DNA of 64,000 nucleotides from Candidatus Kuenenia stuttgartensis (GTDB lineage: Bacteria; Planctomycetota; Planctomycetia; Planctomycetales; Planctomycetaceae), in assembly GCA_945904015.1 (NCBI GenBank), contig CAMDPK010000014.1, positions 1 to 64,000 of the forward strand, read 5' to 3'. Numbering within the stretch: position 1 is the stretch's first letter; each line of letters starts with the position of its first letter. Shown here piece by piece: positions 36,335-44,810 of this stretch. The notes under the pieces are model-generated. The model worked only from the letters and a program-made list of their open reading frames with translations. It searched no databases and was not told the DNA's origin. Position numbers and translations under genes: made by a program.

Positions 36335-38758
36335 ATGAACCGATTGTTGCCGTGTTTGCTGTGCGGACTCGTGTTGCTTGTCCCGACCCGAAGCCAGTCG
36401 CAAGAAGCCCCGCCCAACTTCAGTCAGGCGGGCGTCGCGTTTCTCAAGAAGCACTGCGTCGAATGTCACAGCGGCGACAAGCCGAAGGCCGAGCTGTCGC
36501 TGGCTGGCTTCGAGGACAACGTCTCGGTCGTCAAGAAACGCAAGGCGTGGGAGTCGGTGCTGAAAATGGTCGAATCCGGCGAGATGCCGCCGGATAAAAA
36601 ACCGAAGCCTGACGTCAAAGAGATCGAAGTCTTCACCGCACTCGCGCGAGCCGTCTTCGAGCATCACGACAAAAACGCGAAGTCTGATCCTGGCCGAGTC
36701 ACCATGCGGCGGCTCAATCGCGTTGAGTACGCCAATACCCTGCGCGATCTCGTCGGAACGGACTTCAACCCGGCGACCGATTTTCCATCGGACGACATCG
36801 GCCACGGCTTTGACAACATCGGCGACGTGCTGACGCTCTCACCGATCCTGATGGAGCAATACCTCGCGGCGGCCGAGACGGTCTCGCAGCGTGTCATCCT
36901 CGCGAATCCTCCGCCACCGGCACGTCGTTATTTGTCGGGCCGGTTCTTGCAGCCGAACAACGCGCAGACGCCGCAGGGCCGCTTTCGTGAACTCGATCCT
37001 ACTGCGGCGGAGTCGGTCAATTCGGGTCCGTTCACAGCTCCGGGCGATTATCTGAAATTCTCCGCCGATGCCGATTTGATTCTGCGTGCCAATCTGTATG
37101 CGAAAACGAAAGGCTCGTCGTCGGTCAAAGTGGCGTTGTTCTTGGCCGGTGCGAATCTCCAAGAAGTGTCAACCGACGAAGAGCGCGATCAACTGATGGG
37201 CGCGGCGTTGAAGTCCATCAAGCGGCTGAAGATTTTGCAGACGTTTGAGATCACCGCTCGCGAGTCCAAGCAACCGCAGCAGATCGAATTCCCCATCAAC
37301 CGCCGCGGAGACATTCAGAACGCCGGCCTCGCCGTCGTCAAACCGCCAGAGGGTGAAGAGCCGCCGCGGCTTTTCATCGAACACATTTGGACCGAAGGTC
37401 CGTTCGAAACTCGGCCAGCTTCGCAGTTGATGCTGCTGAAGTGTTCGCCCGACAAGCCGCAGGCCGAACAGACGCGCGAAGTGCTCACGCGATTGTTGTC
37501 TCGCGGCTACCGCCGAACGGCGACACCGCCAGAAGTCGAGTCGATGGCGAAGGTCGTCGATCAGGCGGTGGCCAGCGGAGAGAAGTGGGAAGCCGGAATG
37601 CAGTGGGCCGTGCAAGCGTTGCTCTGCTCGCCGAAGTTTTTGTTTCGAGTGGAACTCGACGACCGTCCCGACAGCCCGGAGGCTCGGCCGATCGACGAGT
37701 TTCATCTCGCGTCGCGGCTGTCGTACTTCCTGTGGAACACGATGCCGGACGACGAACTGTTCGACCTCGCCCGACGCGGCGAGCTGTCCAAGAACCTCGA
37801 ACCGCAGGTGCTACGCATGTTGAAAGACCCGCGAGCCTCCGCCGCGCTGGTCGATCAGTTCGCGATGCAGTGGCTGCAACTCAAGCGACTGGAGTTGATC
37901 GCCCCGGACTCGAAACTCTTCCCGGACTTCAACGAAGGTCTGCGTCGCTCGATGCTCAAAGAGACGCGATTGTTCCTCGAAGCGATCATGAAAGAAGATC
38001 GCAGCCTGCTCGATTTGCTTGCTGCTGACTTTACGTTTTTGAATGAGCCGCTCGCGAAGCACTACGGCATCGCCGACACGAACGGCAATCTCGCCGGCAA
38101 GAAGGTCGAGAGAGAGGGCGGGCAACCGATTCGCGGCGACGATTTCGTCCGCGTCAACCTCACAAACACCGGCCGAGGCGGACTGCTCACGCAAGCCAGC
38201 GTGCTGACGGTCACATCGAATCCGACACGCACCTCACCGGTCAAACGCGGACGTTGGGTCTTGGAACAATTGCTCGGCACCCCGCCGCCACCTCCGCCGC
38301 CGAACGTGCCGGAACTTGAACAAGGCGAGAAGCTGACTGGCTCGCTGCGGCAACGCATGGAACAGCATCGCGCGAACCCAAGTTGCGCGAACTGCCACGC
38401 GCGCATGGACCCGCTGGGCTTCGCGTTCGAGAACTTCGACGCCATCGGCCGCTTCCGCGAGAAGGATGGCGAGTTTCCCATCGACCCATCCGGCGAGTTG
38501 CCGACCGGTGAAAAGATCGCGGGACCAACCGAACTCAAGGAAATCTTGAAGACCCGTCAGAATCTGTTCGCTCGGTGCATCACCGAGAAACTGCTCACGT
38601 ATGCCCTCGGCCGAGGGCTAGAGTATTATGACCGGCCAGCCGTGGACCGGATCGCGACCGCTCTGAGCCAAAACGGCTATCGGTTCTCAACCCTCATCGT
38701 CGAAACAGTGAAGAGCGAACCGTTCCGATTGCGCCGCGGGAAATCTGCGGACGAATAA
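36335..38758 (+). CDS. DUF1592/DUF1588-type exported cytochrome
   Basis: An 807-residue exported protein of the planctomycete cytochrome group built from DUF1587, DUF1592, DUF1588, DUF1585 and DUF1595 modules. A signal peptide (MNRLLPCLLCGLVLLVPTRSQSQ) precedes haem motif CVECH at residues 41-45 with MPPDKKPKP as a possible distal Met. Then come RLNRVEYANTLRDLVGTDF (DUF1587), GYRRTATPPEV (DUF1595), LASRLSYFLWNTMPDDEL (DUF1592), the RGGLLTQASVLTVTSNPTRTSPVKRG block (DUF1588) with a second haem motif CANCHARMDPLG at 684-688, and the C-terminal DUF1585 (LLTYALGRGLEYYD). It is paired with the DUF1552 gene just downstream. Function of these pairs is unknown. Confidence 0.92.
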   Translation: MNRLLPCLLCGLVLLVPTRSQSQEAPPNFSQAGVAFLKKHCVECHSGDKPKAELSLAGFEDNVSVVKKRKAWESVLKMVESGEMPPDKKPKPDVKEIEVFTALARAVFEHHDKNAKSDPGRVTMRRLNRVEYANTLRDLVGTDFNPATDFPSDDIGHGFDNIGDVLTLSPILMEQYLAAAETVSQRVILANPPPPARRYLSGRFLQPNNAQTPQGRFRELDPTAAESVNSGPFTAPGDYLKFSADADLILRANLYAKTKGSSSVKVALFLAGANLQEVSTDEERDQLMGAALKSIKRLKILQTFEITARESKQPQQIEFPINRRGDIQNAGLAVVKPPEGEEPPRLFIEHIWTEGPFETRPASQLMLLKCSPDKPQAEQTREVLTRLLSRGYRRTATPPEVESMAKVVDQAVASGEKWEAGMQWAVQALLCSPKFLFRVELDDRPDSPEARPIDEFHLASRLSYFLWNTMPDDELFDLARRGELSKNLEPQVLRMLKDPRASAALVDQFAMQWLQLKRLELIAPDSKLFPDFNEGLRRSMLKETRLFLEAIMKEDRSLLDLLAADFTFLNEPLAKHYGIADTNGNLAGKKVEREGGQPIRGDDFVRVNLTNTGRGGLLTQASVLTVTSNPTRTSPVKRGRWVLEQLLGTPPPPPPPNVPELEQGEKLTGSLRQRMEQHRANPSCANCHARMDPLGFAFENFDAIGRFREKDGEFPIDPSGELPTGEKIAGPTELKEILKTRQNLFARCITEKLLTYALGRGLEYYDRPAVDRIATALSQNGYRFSTLIVETVKSEPFRLRRGKSADE

Positions 38759-38760
38759 CC

Positions 38761-38842
38761 GTAGGGTGGGTCGAGGCACGAGACCCACCATCCGAAACAC
38801 TCCATCCAAGATTGGTGGGTCTCGTACCTCGACCCACCCTAC
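38761..38842. repeat. REP/BIME-like element, family gggtcgaggcacgagaccc
   Basis: Inverted 29-base arms, 38761-38789 and 38814-38842, with GTAG feet and an inner hairpin GGGTC-(gaggcac)-GAGACCC; the arms are exact except for one or two bases in the inner loop. It begins two bases after the TAA of the DUF1592-type gene and ends 28 bases before the start of the DUF1552 gene. Confidence 0.88.
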
Positions 38843-38870
38843 GATTGCAGCCCACTCCGAAAGGCCCACC

Positions 38871-40205
38871 ATGCCCACTCAACTCTCACGACGAACGATT
38901 CTTCGAGGTCTTGGTGCTTCTGTCGCTCTCCCGTGGTTGGAGGCGATGGGGCCGCTGACCGCGTGGGCCGACGGAGCGACGAAGGCGGAGCAGGCGGCTC
39001 CGAATCGCATGGCGTTTTTGTATGTGCCCAACGGCAAGAACATGGCCGATTGGACGCCGTCTGCCGAGGGCGCGGACTACGAGTTGCCGGCGATCTTGAA
39101 GCCGCTCGTAGCGGTGCGGTCGAAGTTCTCGGTGCTGACGGGACTGACTGCCGACAAGGCTCGGCCGCATGGCGATGGCGGCGGCGATCACGCGCGAGCG
39201 CTGGGAGCATTCCTCACTGGGGCGCAGCCGCGCAAGACGGACGGCACGGATATCAAGGCCGGCACGTCGGTCGATCAAGTTGCCGCGTCGCGCATTGGCG
39301 ACAAGACTCGATTGCCGTCTCTGGAAATCGGCACCGAGGCGGGAGCGATGGCCGGCAACTGCGATTCGGGATACTCGTGCGTGTACTCGTCCACGATGGC
39401 GTGGCGTTCGGCGACGCAGCCGCTGCCGAAGGAGGTCAATCCAAAGCTGGTCTTCGAGCGGCTCTTCAGTTCGGTGCCGGATGCGGATCGGATCAAGCGG
39501 GACGTTCGCCGCAAGAGCGTGCTCGACTTCGTGCGTGAGGACTCGAAAGACCTCAGCGGCAAGCTGGGAGTCAACGACGTGCGAAAGCTCGACGAGTATT
39601 TTTCTTCCGTGCGGGACATCGAACTCCGCATCGAACGCGCGGCGAAAATGCCGCCCGTGCAAGCTCCGGAAGGCCCGAAGCCGACCGGCATCCCCAGCGA
39701 CTTCCAAGAGCACATTCGCCTGATGTGCGACCTGCTGGTGCTGGCGTTTCAAACCGACAGCACGCGCGTCAGCACGTTCGTCCTGGCCAACGAGGGGAGC
39801 AACAAATCGTACCCGTTCATCAACGTGTCCGAGGGGCATCACGAGCTTTCGCACCACGGCAACGACAAAGCCAAGATGGAAAAGATTCGCGACATCAACA
39901 CGTTCCACGTCAAGCAACTGGCCTACCTGTTGGAGAAGCTGAACTCGGTCAAAGAGGGAGACGGCACGCTGCTGGACCACTGCATGATCGCCTACGGCAG
40001 CGGCAACTCCGACGGCAACGCCCACAACCACGACAACCTGCCGCTGGTCCTCGCCGGCGGCGGCTGCGGCACGCTCAAACCCGGCCGCCACATCATCTAC
40101 CCGAAGGAAACCCCGCTGAACAATCTCTGGGTCTCCATGCTCAACCGCATGGAGGTCAACCTCGACCGGCTGGGCGACAGCACGGGAACGCTCAGTCTTG
40201 GTTGA
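38871..40205 (+). CDS. DUF1552 family protein (Tat-type signal)
   Basis: A 444-residue exported protein starting MPTQLSRRTILRGLGASVAL, a twin-arginine-type signal. DUF1552 features are FLYVPNGKNMADWTP, KPLVAVRSKFSVLTGL, GDGGGDHARALGAFLTG, DQVAASRIGDKTRLPSLEIG and the C-terminal MIAYGSGNSDGNAHNHDNLPLVLAGGG. The fold is related to DUF1501 (alkaline-phosphatase-like), and the His/Asp-rich C-terminal segment would hold metal. It forms the usual pair with the DUF1592-type cytochrome upstream. Export by Tat suggests a cofactor or folded metal site. Confidence 0.92.
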   Translation: MPTQLSRRTILRGLGASVALPWLEAMGPLTAWADGATKAEQAAPNRMAFLYVPNGKNMADWTPSAEGADYELPAILKPLVAVRSKFSVLTGLTADKARPHGDGGGDHARALGAFLTGAQPRKTDGTDIKAGTSVDQVAASRIGDKTRLPSLEIGTEAGAMAGNCDSGYSCVYSSTMAWRSATQPLPKEVNPKLVFERLFSSVPDADRIKRDVRRKSVLDFVREDSKDLSGKLGVNDVRKLDEYFSSVRDIELRIERAAKMPPVQAPEGPKPTGIPSDFQEHIRLMCDLLVLAFQTDSTRVSTFVLANEGSNKSYPFINVSEGHHELSHHGNDKAKMEKIRDINTFHVKQLAYLLEKLNSVKEGDGTLLDHCMIAYGSGNSDGNAHNHDNLPLVLAGGGCGTLKPGRHIIYPKETPLNNLWVSMLNRMEVNLDRLGDSTGTLSLG

Positions 40206-40309
40206 TTAGGTCATCCGAATTTCGGAGTTTGAGAAAGTCCGCATCCCCTTCTCTGAGTTTGGCAATTAGAATTCCGTCAACTTAGTCGTTCTCGTTGGGG
40301 GCCAATTCA

Positions 40310-40852
40310 ATGGCTCAACTTCGCATCATCGCTCTGATCGGTATCACACTCGTCGCGATTTCTGCGATCGGGTATGAGTCAGGGCTCCTGTACCAGGACT
40401 GGCAGACTCAGGCACCACGCAGAGCTCTCGAAGCCGAGAAGCGCGATAGCGAACAGAAATGGTGGCAAGTCTATTATGCGGGCCAACGTTTGGAGAAACA
40501 GGGCGCTCGCTTCCCGTATGGCAAAGGTAGTCAGGACTACTCACGTCTTGATCTCACGAACTGGCACGGAACCGACTCGCAACTCACTGACCTCAAGAAA
40601 CTCAATTTGTTTGGAGTGAAAGCAGAAGCAGATGGAGGTTGTGGCCTTTTCATTGTCCTTGGCCCGAAGATCACAGACCGCGCAGTACCGATCCTCTCGC
40701 AACTGCATTCACTCTCCAGGATCGACGCGACAAACTGCGGACTAAGTAGTGCTGGAATTCAGAAACTCCGCACGGCAATACCTCGACTGATCGTCGGCGA
40801 AATCGAAAGGGAATACGACGGTGACTATGTGATTTTCAAATACAATCGTTGA
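40310..40852 (+). CDS. Membrane-anchored protein with leucine-rich-repeat-like end
   Basis: A 180-residue protein with an N-terminal hydrophobic helix (MAQLRIIALIGITLVAISAIG) and a soluble part. Its last 80 residues carry two LRR-like units: LTDLKKLNLFGVKAE and ITDRAVPILSQLHSLSRIDATNCGLSSAGIQKL, the pattern of planctomycete single-pass LRR proteins. Function unknown; possibly a protein-binding module. The start at 40310 was chosen for the GGGGG purine run upstream. Codon use looks more AT-rich than its neighbours (less extreme third-position GC), so it may be a recent arrival. Confidence 0.6.
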   Translation: MAQLRIIALIGITLVAISAIGYESGLLYQDWQTQAPRRALEAEKRDSEQKWWQVYYAGQRLEKQGARFPYGKGSQDYSRLDLTNWHGTDSQLTDLKKLNLFGVKAEADGGCGLFIVLGPKITDRAVPILSQLHSLSRIDATNCGLSSAGIQKLRTAIPRLIVGEIEREYDGDYVIFKYNR

Positions 40853-40898
40853 ACATCGCGATAGCATCTCGTTTTGGTGATTTCAAGTGGAGTGAATC

Positions 40899-41138
40899 AT
40901 GTCTGTAGTTGTTGTCGATGAACCGTTGCAGCACGAACTCGAATTGCTGACGTCTCCCGTGGAATTGCGGGATCGCCAAGGTCGGTTGCTTGGCCGATTC
41001 AGCCCCGTGCTGTCGGGGCGACAGGTTCGCCGAGCGTCCGACAACTGCCCGTACTCGGACGACGAACTCGATGCGATGCGCAACGAAAATGGTGGCCGCA
41101 CGCTGGGCGAGATCAAGCAGGAATGGGTCGGCGCATGA
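40899..41138 (+). CDS. Small antitoxin-like protein
   Basis: A 79-residue protein: VELRDRQGRLLGRFSPVL followed by CPYSDDELDAMRNENGGRTLGEIKQEW. This two-part pattern (short beta region, then YSDEEL...GGRTLxEI helix) is frequent in planctomycetes upstream of small ParE/RelE-like genes, which is the arrangement here. It overlaps the next gene by four bases (ATGA). The likely role is antitoxin and autoregulator, inferred from context only. Confidence 0.6.
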   Translation: MSVVVVDEPLQHELELLTSPVELRDRQGRLLGRFSPVLSGRQVRRASDNCPYSDDELDAMRNENGGRTLGEIKQEWVGA

Positions 41139-41386
41139 GGTTCACCGTCTGCTGGCGTCCGACGGCCGAACGAAAGCTCAACGAAATTTGGAACGAAGCG
41201 GCCGACAAAGCCGCCGTGTCACAGGCTGCCGACGCCATTGAGTCCGAACTCCGATCCCGCGCCGCAACGGCTGGCGAGTCGCGTGGCGACGAGGCTCGCT
41301 TCCTTTCGGTGGCTCCATTAGCCGTTTACTTCGATGTTCACGAAGACGATCGCACGGTCGATGTCTGGTCGGTCTTTCGTGTCTGA
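41135..41386 (+). CDS. ParE/RelE-like small toxin candidate
   Basis: An 83-residue protein from ATG 41135. Its opening MRFTVCWRPTAERKLNEIW and closing LAVYFDVHEDDRTVDVWSVFRV match the ParE/RelE fold (N-terminal strand, two helices with an E-x-x-L pattern, and C-terminal strands containing a V-x-E/D-D-R-T-V-x-V stretch). Catalytic residues of RelE nucleases are not evident, so gyrase-poisoning ParE-like or an inactive member are both possible. It is coupled to the small gene upstream. Confidence 0.62.
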   Translation: MRFTVCWRPTAERKLNEIWNEAADKAAVSQAADAIESELRSRAATAGESRGDEARFLSVAPLAVYFDVHEDDRTVDVWSVFRV

Positions 41387-41509
41387 CAACTGCTGCGCTC
41401 GGCGCTGGTTTCCTGACCCCGCTGCTGAGTTGGACCGCAGGTCTCCCTGATTTGTTTGCGGAGCCATCGGTTTATGTCGCTTGCTGGAGACCTTCGGTCG
41501 GAACCGGCG

Positions 41510-41556
41510 GCGGGGTCGGGAGACCCGCACCGAGCGCAAGCAGCCAGCGCGGCTAC
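41510..41556. repeat. Possible degenerate REP-like double hairpin
   Basis: GGGTC-ggga-GACCC (about 41515-41530) is followed by a weaker hairpin and a CTAC foot at 41553-41556 which includes the stop codon of the minus-strand CxxCH gene. It follows the plan of the other elements but pairing is imperfect, so this is a candidate only. Confidence 0.35.
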
Positions 41557-44500
41557 TTGGGCAACATAAACGCCAGCAGATCGGCCATCTCTTGCGGGGT
41601 GACTCGGTCTTCGAGGCCGGGGGGCATCAGGGATTGGCCGGTGGCGGCGATCTCTTCGATGTTGGAACGCAGGACCGTCTCGCGAGTTCCCGTGGTGCGG
41701 ATGAGCGTGATGCTCGATGCGGTGTCTTCGACGATCAGGCCGGTGAGGACTCGGCCGTCGTTGGTCTCGACGGCGTAGGCCACGAAGTTCGGGCCGACCT
41801 CGCGGTTCGGGTCGAGGATGTGCAGCAAGACCTCTTCGGGAGCACGATGGCGGATCGTGGCGAGGTTCGGACCAATCTCGGTGCCGATGTTGTTGACTCT
41901 ATGGCAGGCTTGGCATTCGCGTCGAAAGACCGCTTCGCCCTTCGCAAAGTCGGACTTCAGATTCGGCAGAGCATCGCGGTACTTGTCGACGACTTTCTGC
42001 CGGGACTCGATCAGCGATCGAAACATCGCGACCGAGCGTTGCTTCACCGCAGCATTCGCACTGCGGACCAAGGCGTTGCGTCGAACGTGCGGAATCTCGG
42101 CCGGCTTGATCGTGCCGGCGTCGATCGCGTCGAGCAGCGCGACATGCCATTCGGGGCGAGAGAGCAACGCCTCGACCGCCTCGCCGCGCGCGGCTGCGGC
42201 AAGCTGCCGATACGACGACAACAGAATCTTCGGAATGGTCTCGTGCCGATGCTCGGCGAGAGCCCGGACGGCGGCGGCTTGCAACTCGGCGGGTTGTCTT
42301 GGCTGCAGCAGTACGATCAGCGTTTCTCGAGCACGCTCGAAGTCGATGAACGCCAACAGCGGCACGGCGGTTTGCCGAGCGGTCAACGGCGTGTCGTTGT
42401 TCTTGAGTGTCGCGAGCGAATCTTCAAGCCGCTTGAACATTCGCCGAGCGCCGGCCGACTCCGATGCCGACAGTTCGGCGGAGAGCACCTTCTTTGAACG
42501 CTTCAAACCTTCGCCGAGTCCCAGCGTGACTTCTTCGACGAACGACGACGATTCGTTGCGAGCCGGCGTGGCCCAAAATTCGACAGTGGCAAACAGCGCC
42601 GCGAGTTCTTCGGAGCGTGCCCGGCTGCCGATCATCGTGGTGATCTGACGAGCCAGTTGCCGCTGCGGTGCTGTCTCGCCGAAGCGCGGCCGTCGAATCA
42701 TCTCGGCGAACAACTGCGGCAGAACTTCGCCGCTGGAACTGAGCACGGCGGTTCGCAGCCAGTCATCCGCAGCGCCACGGTCGGCAATGTTGGCGAGCGC
42801 GGTCACGACCGATTCGTCGGCCTTGCCTGTGGAATCACGCACGACCACGCCGAGCGAGAACGCGACTTGCAATCGCACGCGATCCGAGTCGTCTTGTGCG
42901 AGCTTCAAGACTCTGTCGAGCAGTTTTGGTGTCGCGGCCAATCGCGGCTCGCTGAGAAGCACGGCATGTTCGCGCAGGCCCGGCAGCGGATCGGCCAAAG
43001 CGGCCTGCAAATCGGCATCGTTCAAGTGTCGCCAAGAAGCGAGCAGCCAGAGGGCGTGCAGTCTCGCCACGTTGTGCGAATCGGATTGTTGCGAGGTTGC
43101 TCGCAACTTGTGGTTCTTGCGATGCAGGAGTTCTCGCAACAGCGGTACGCCCAATGGGTCTGGACGTTCCAGGAAAAGTCGATGAGCCGTGTCTCGCCAC
43201 CAGACGTCGGGTTCATACAACATTTCGACGAGCGTTTCGGTCGTCGCTTGGCCGAGTGGTGACGGCTGAGGGGATTGGAAGCCAACCGGCGCGAGCCGAT
43301 AGATGCGGCCTCGGTCTCGGCCGCTTTCGAGGTCGAGTTGGGCTTTGATGTCGTCGGGGATCGACCAGGGGTGCTCGATGGTCTCGCGGTACATGTCGAC
43401 GACGTGCAGCGTGCCGTCGGGAGCGTTGACGAAGTTGACCGGCCGGAACCAATTGTCGGTCGAGGCGAGGAACTCGTGGGGTAGGCTTCCAGCCTGCCGT
43501 TTGTCTCCGGTGGGATCGGATGGCAGGCTGGAAGCCTGCCCCACGGAACGCTGCGACGTGAACGTCACGCCGTTAGGCTTGAGCACTTGATGATGAATCA
43601 AGTTGCCGGCGACTTCGCCGAGGAAGATCGTGCCGTACAGCTCATTCGGGTAGGCCGAGCCGCGATAGACGGTCAGGCCGGCGGCGGAGGTCATGTAGCC
43701 GGCGGCGACGGTTTCGCTGCGAGGCGAGGCGAGCGTGGCGTCGTTTGCCAACCGCCGAGCGTTCATCACGCGCCACGGTTCTGGTGGGCTGCGACGAAAG
43801 ACGGGGACGGTGTCGCCTGATTCGGCAACATCGTTGAGCGGCGAGCGTGCCGCGAGGTGCGGGTTGCGAGCGAGGTAATGCCTCGGCAGCACGACGTGTT
43901 GAATTGGATTGCGGATGTTGCAGATGAAGCGGTTGCCCCAGTCGTCGAACGAGTTGCCGAAACGTGCTCCGCCGGAGAGCACTTCAAACGAACCGGCTTC
44001 GTCGCGCGGATCGAAGCGGAAGTCGGCGGTCGTCATGGCGATCGGTTTCGAGTCCGGAGCATCGCCGCGTCGAATCTGACCGCCGTTCGAGGAACCGGCT
44101 CCGTAGAGTTTGCCGTCGATGCCCCATTTCAAATTGTTGATGACCGCTTGAACGTTGAATTTGCGAAAGCCGGTCAGCACTTTGCGACGCTCGTCTGCTT
44201 TGCCGTCGCCGTCGGTGTCCTTCAAGTACCACAGGTCCGGAGTCGCGACGACGTACACGCCTCCCTTCCAGAGCGCGAGACCCGTCGGCCAGGAGAGTCC
44301 TTCGGCGAAGATCGTGCTCTTGTCAAAACGGCTGTCGCCGTCGGTGTCTTCGAGCAACCGGATGCGGCCGAGCGGTTCGTCCTTCGTCCGTTCGACGAAC
44401 GGCTTGTCACTGGCCTTGTCGGTGTAGGGATAGTCGCGCATCTCGGCGACGAACGCTCGGCCGTTCTCGTCGTACTCCATCGCGACGGGGGACGCGACGA

Positions 44501-44666
44501 GCGGTTCGGCGGCGAGCAACTGCATCTCGAAGCCGTCTCGGACGACGAAGGTCTTCAGGGCCTCGGCTGGTTCTTTCGGCGGGATGCGCGGGAGTGGTTC
44601 GGCGGCCGAAACCACCGAGCATCCGACAAGCAGCATCGAGAAATGGCACCGAGCGATCATCGTCAT
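41553..44666 (-). CDS. Haem-binding CxxCH protein with propeller and HEAT repeats
   Basis: A 1037-residue exported protein of the same PVC-type class as 12874-16572 but without the N-terminal carbohydrate-binding-like part. A signal peptide (IARCHFSMLLVGCSVVSAAE) precedes the propeller (FVVRDGFEMQLLAAEPLVASPVAMEYDENGRAFVAEMRDYP, LLEDTDGDSRFDK, LKWGIDGKLYGAGSSNGG), HEAT-like repeats from about 500 to 880, and a cytochrome c domain with CQACH at 918-922 and GQSLMPPGLEDRVTPQEMADLLAFM at the end. A palindromic element is read in frame inside the propeller. ATG 44666 was chosen; an intrinsic terminator of the upstream gene lies just before it. Confidence 0.9.
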   Translation of the reverse strand: MTMIARCHFSMLLVGCSVVSAAEPLPRIPPKEPAEALKTFVVRDGFEMQLLAAEPLVASPVAMEYDENGRAFVAEMRDYPYTDKASDKPFVERTKDEPLGRIRLLEDTDGDSRFDKSTIFAEGLSWPTGLALWKGGVYVVATPDLWYLKDTDGDGKADERRKVLTGFRKFNVQAVINNLKWGIDGKLYGAGSSNGGQIRRGDAPDSKPIAMTTADFRFDPRDEAGSFEVLSGGARFGNSFDDWGNRFICNIRNPIQHVVLPRHYLARNPHLAARSPLNDVAESGDTVPVFRRSPPEPWRVMNARRLANDATLASPRSETVAAGYMTSAAGLTVYRGSAYPNELYGTIFLGEVAGNLIHHQVLKPNGVTFTSQRSVGQASSLPSDPTGDKRQAGSLPHEFLASTDNWFRPVNFVNAPDGTLHVVDMYRETIEHPWSIPDDIKAQLDLESGRDRGRIYRLAPVGFQSPQPSPLGQATTETLVEMLYEPDVWWRDTAHRLFLERPDPLGVPLLRELLHRKNHKLRATSQQSDSHNVARLHALWLLASWRHLNDADLQAALADPLPGLREHAVLLSEPRLAATPKLLDRVLKLAQDDSDRVRLQVAFSLGVVVRDSTGKADESVVTALANIADRGAADDWLRTAVLSSSGEVLPQLFAEMIRRPRFGETAPQRQLARQITTMIGSRARSEELAALFATVEFWATPARNESSSFVEEVTLGLGEGLKRSKKVLSAELSASESAGARRMFKRLEDSLATLKNNDTPLTARQTAVPLLAFIDFERARETLIVLLQPRQPAELQAAAVRALAEHRHETIPKILLSSYRQLAAAARGEAVEALLSRPEWHVALLDAIDAGTIKPAEIPHVRRNALVRSANAAVKQRSVAMFRSLIESRQKVVDKYRDALPNLKSDFAKGEAVFRRECQACHRVNNIGTEIGPNLATIRHRAPEEVLLHILDPNREVGPNFVAYAVETNDGRVLTGLIVEDTASSITLIRTTGTRETVLRSNIEEIAATGQSLMPPGLEDRVTPQEMADLLAFMLPK
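43476..43544. repeat. In-frame REP-like element, family ggcttccagcctgcc
   Basis: Exact inverted 23-base arms 43476-43498 and 43522-43544 with inner hairpin GGCttccaGCC. On the minus coding strand it reads VGQASSLPSDPTGDKRQAGS, a translated repeat that I have seen within other planctomycete proteins. It lies in a propeller loop. Confidence 0.88.
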
Positions 44667-44682
44667 GCTGGCGTCCCTGACG

Positions 44683-44712
44683 AAAAAGCCCGGTCTCTTG
44701 GGAGACCGGGCT
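44683..44712 (-). terminator. Intrinsic terminator behind Bax inhibitor-1 gene
   Basis: Stem AGCCCGGTCTC at 44687-44697 with GAGACCGGGCT at 44702-44712 and a four-base loop; on the minus strand the hairpin is followed by five T residues (the A-run at 44683-44687). It would end transcripts from the gene stopping at 44807 and shield the CxxCH gene that starts at 44666. Confidence 0.8.
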
Positions 44713-44739
44713 GGGATTTGAAACGACGGCAATCAGCCT

Positions 44740-44810
44740 CTAGCCCGAAGCGCCAGCGAGGGGCTTGCACGAGGCCGAATCCTCAACCACTCGCTGGCGC
44801 GTCGTGCTAG
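44740..44810. repeat. REP/BIME-like element, family gacgcgccagcgagtgg
   Basis: Arms 44740-44762 and 44787-44810, inverted with several differences in the left arm, with CTAG feet. The right foot includes the stop codon of the Bax inhibitor-1 gene (44807-44809). Two related elements follow the duplicated surface-protein genes at 57514-57581 and 63721-63780. Confidence 0.8.

Noticed and set aside
41135-41386. A confident RelE mRNA interferase call
   Set aside because: The fold pattern fits, but the catalytic residues of RelE are not identifiable, so only a ParE/RelE-like candidate is reported.
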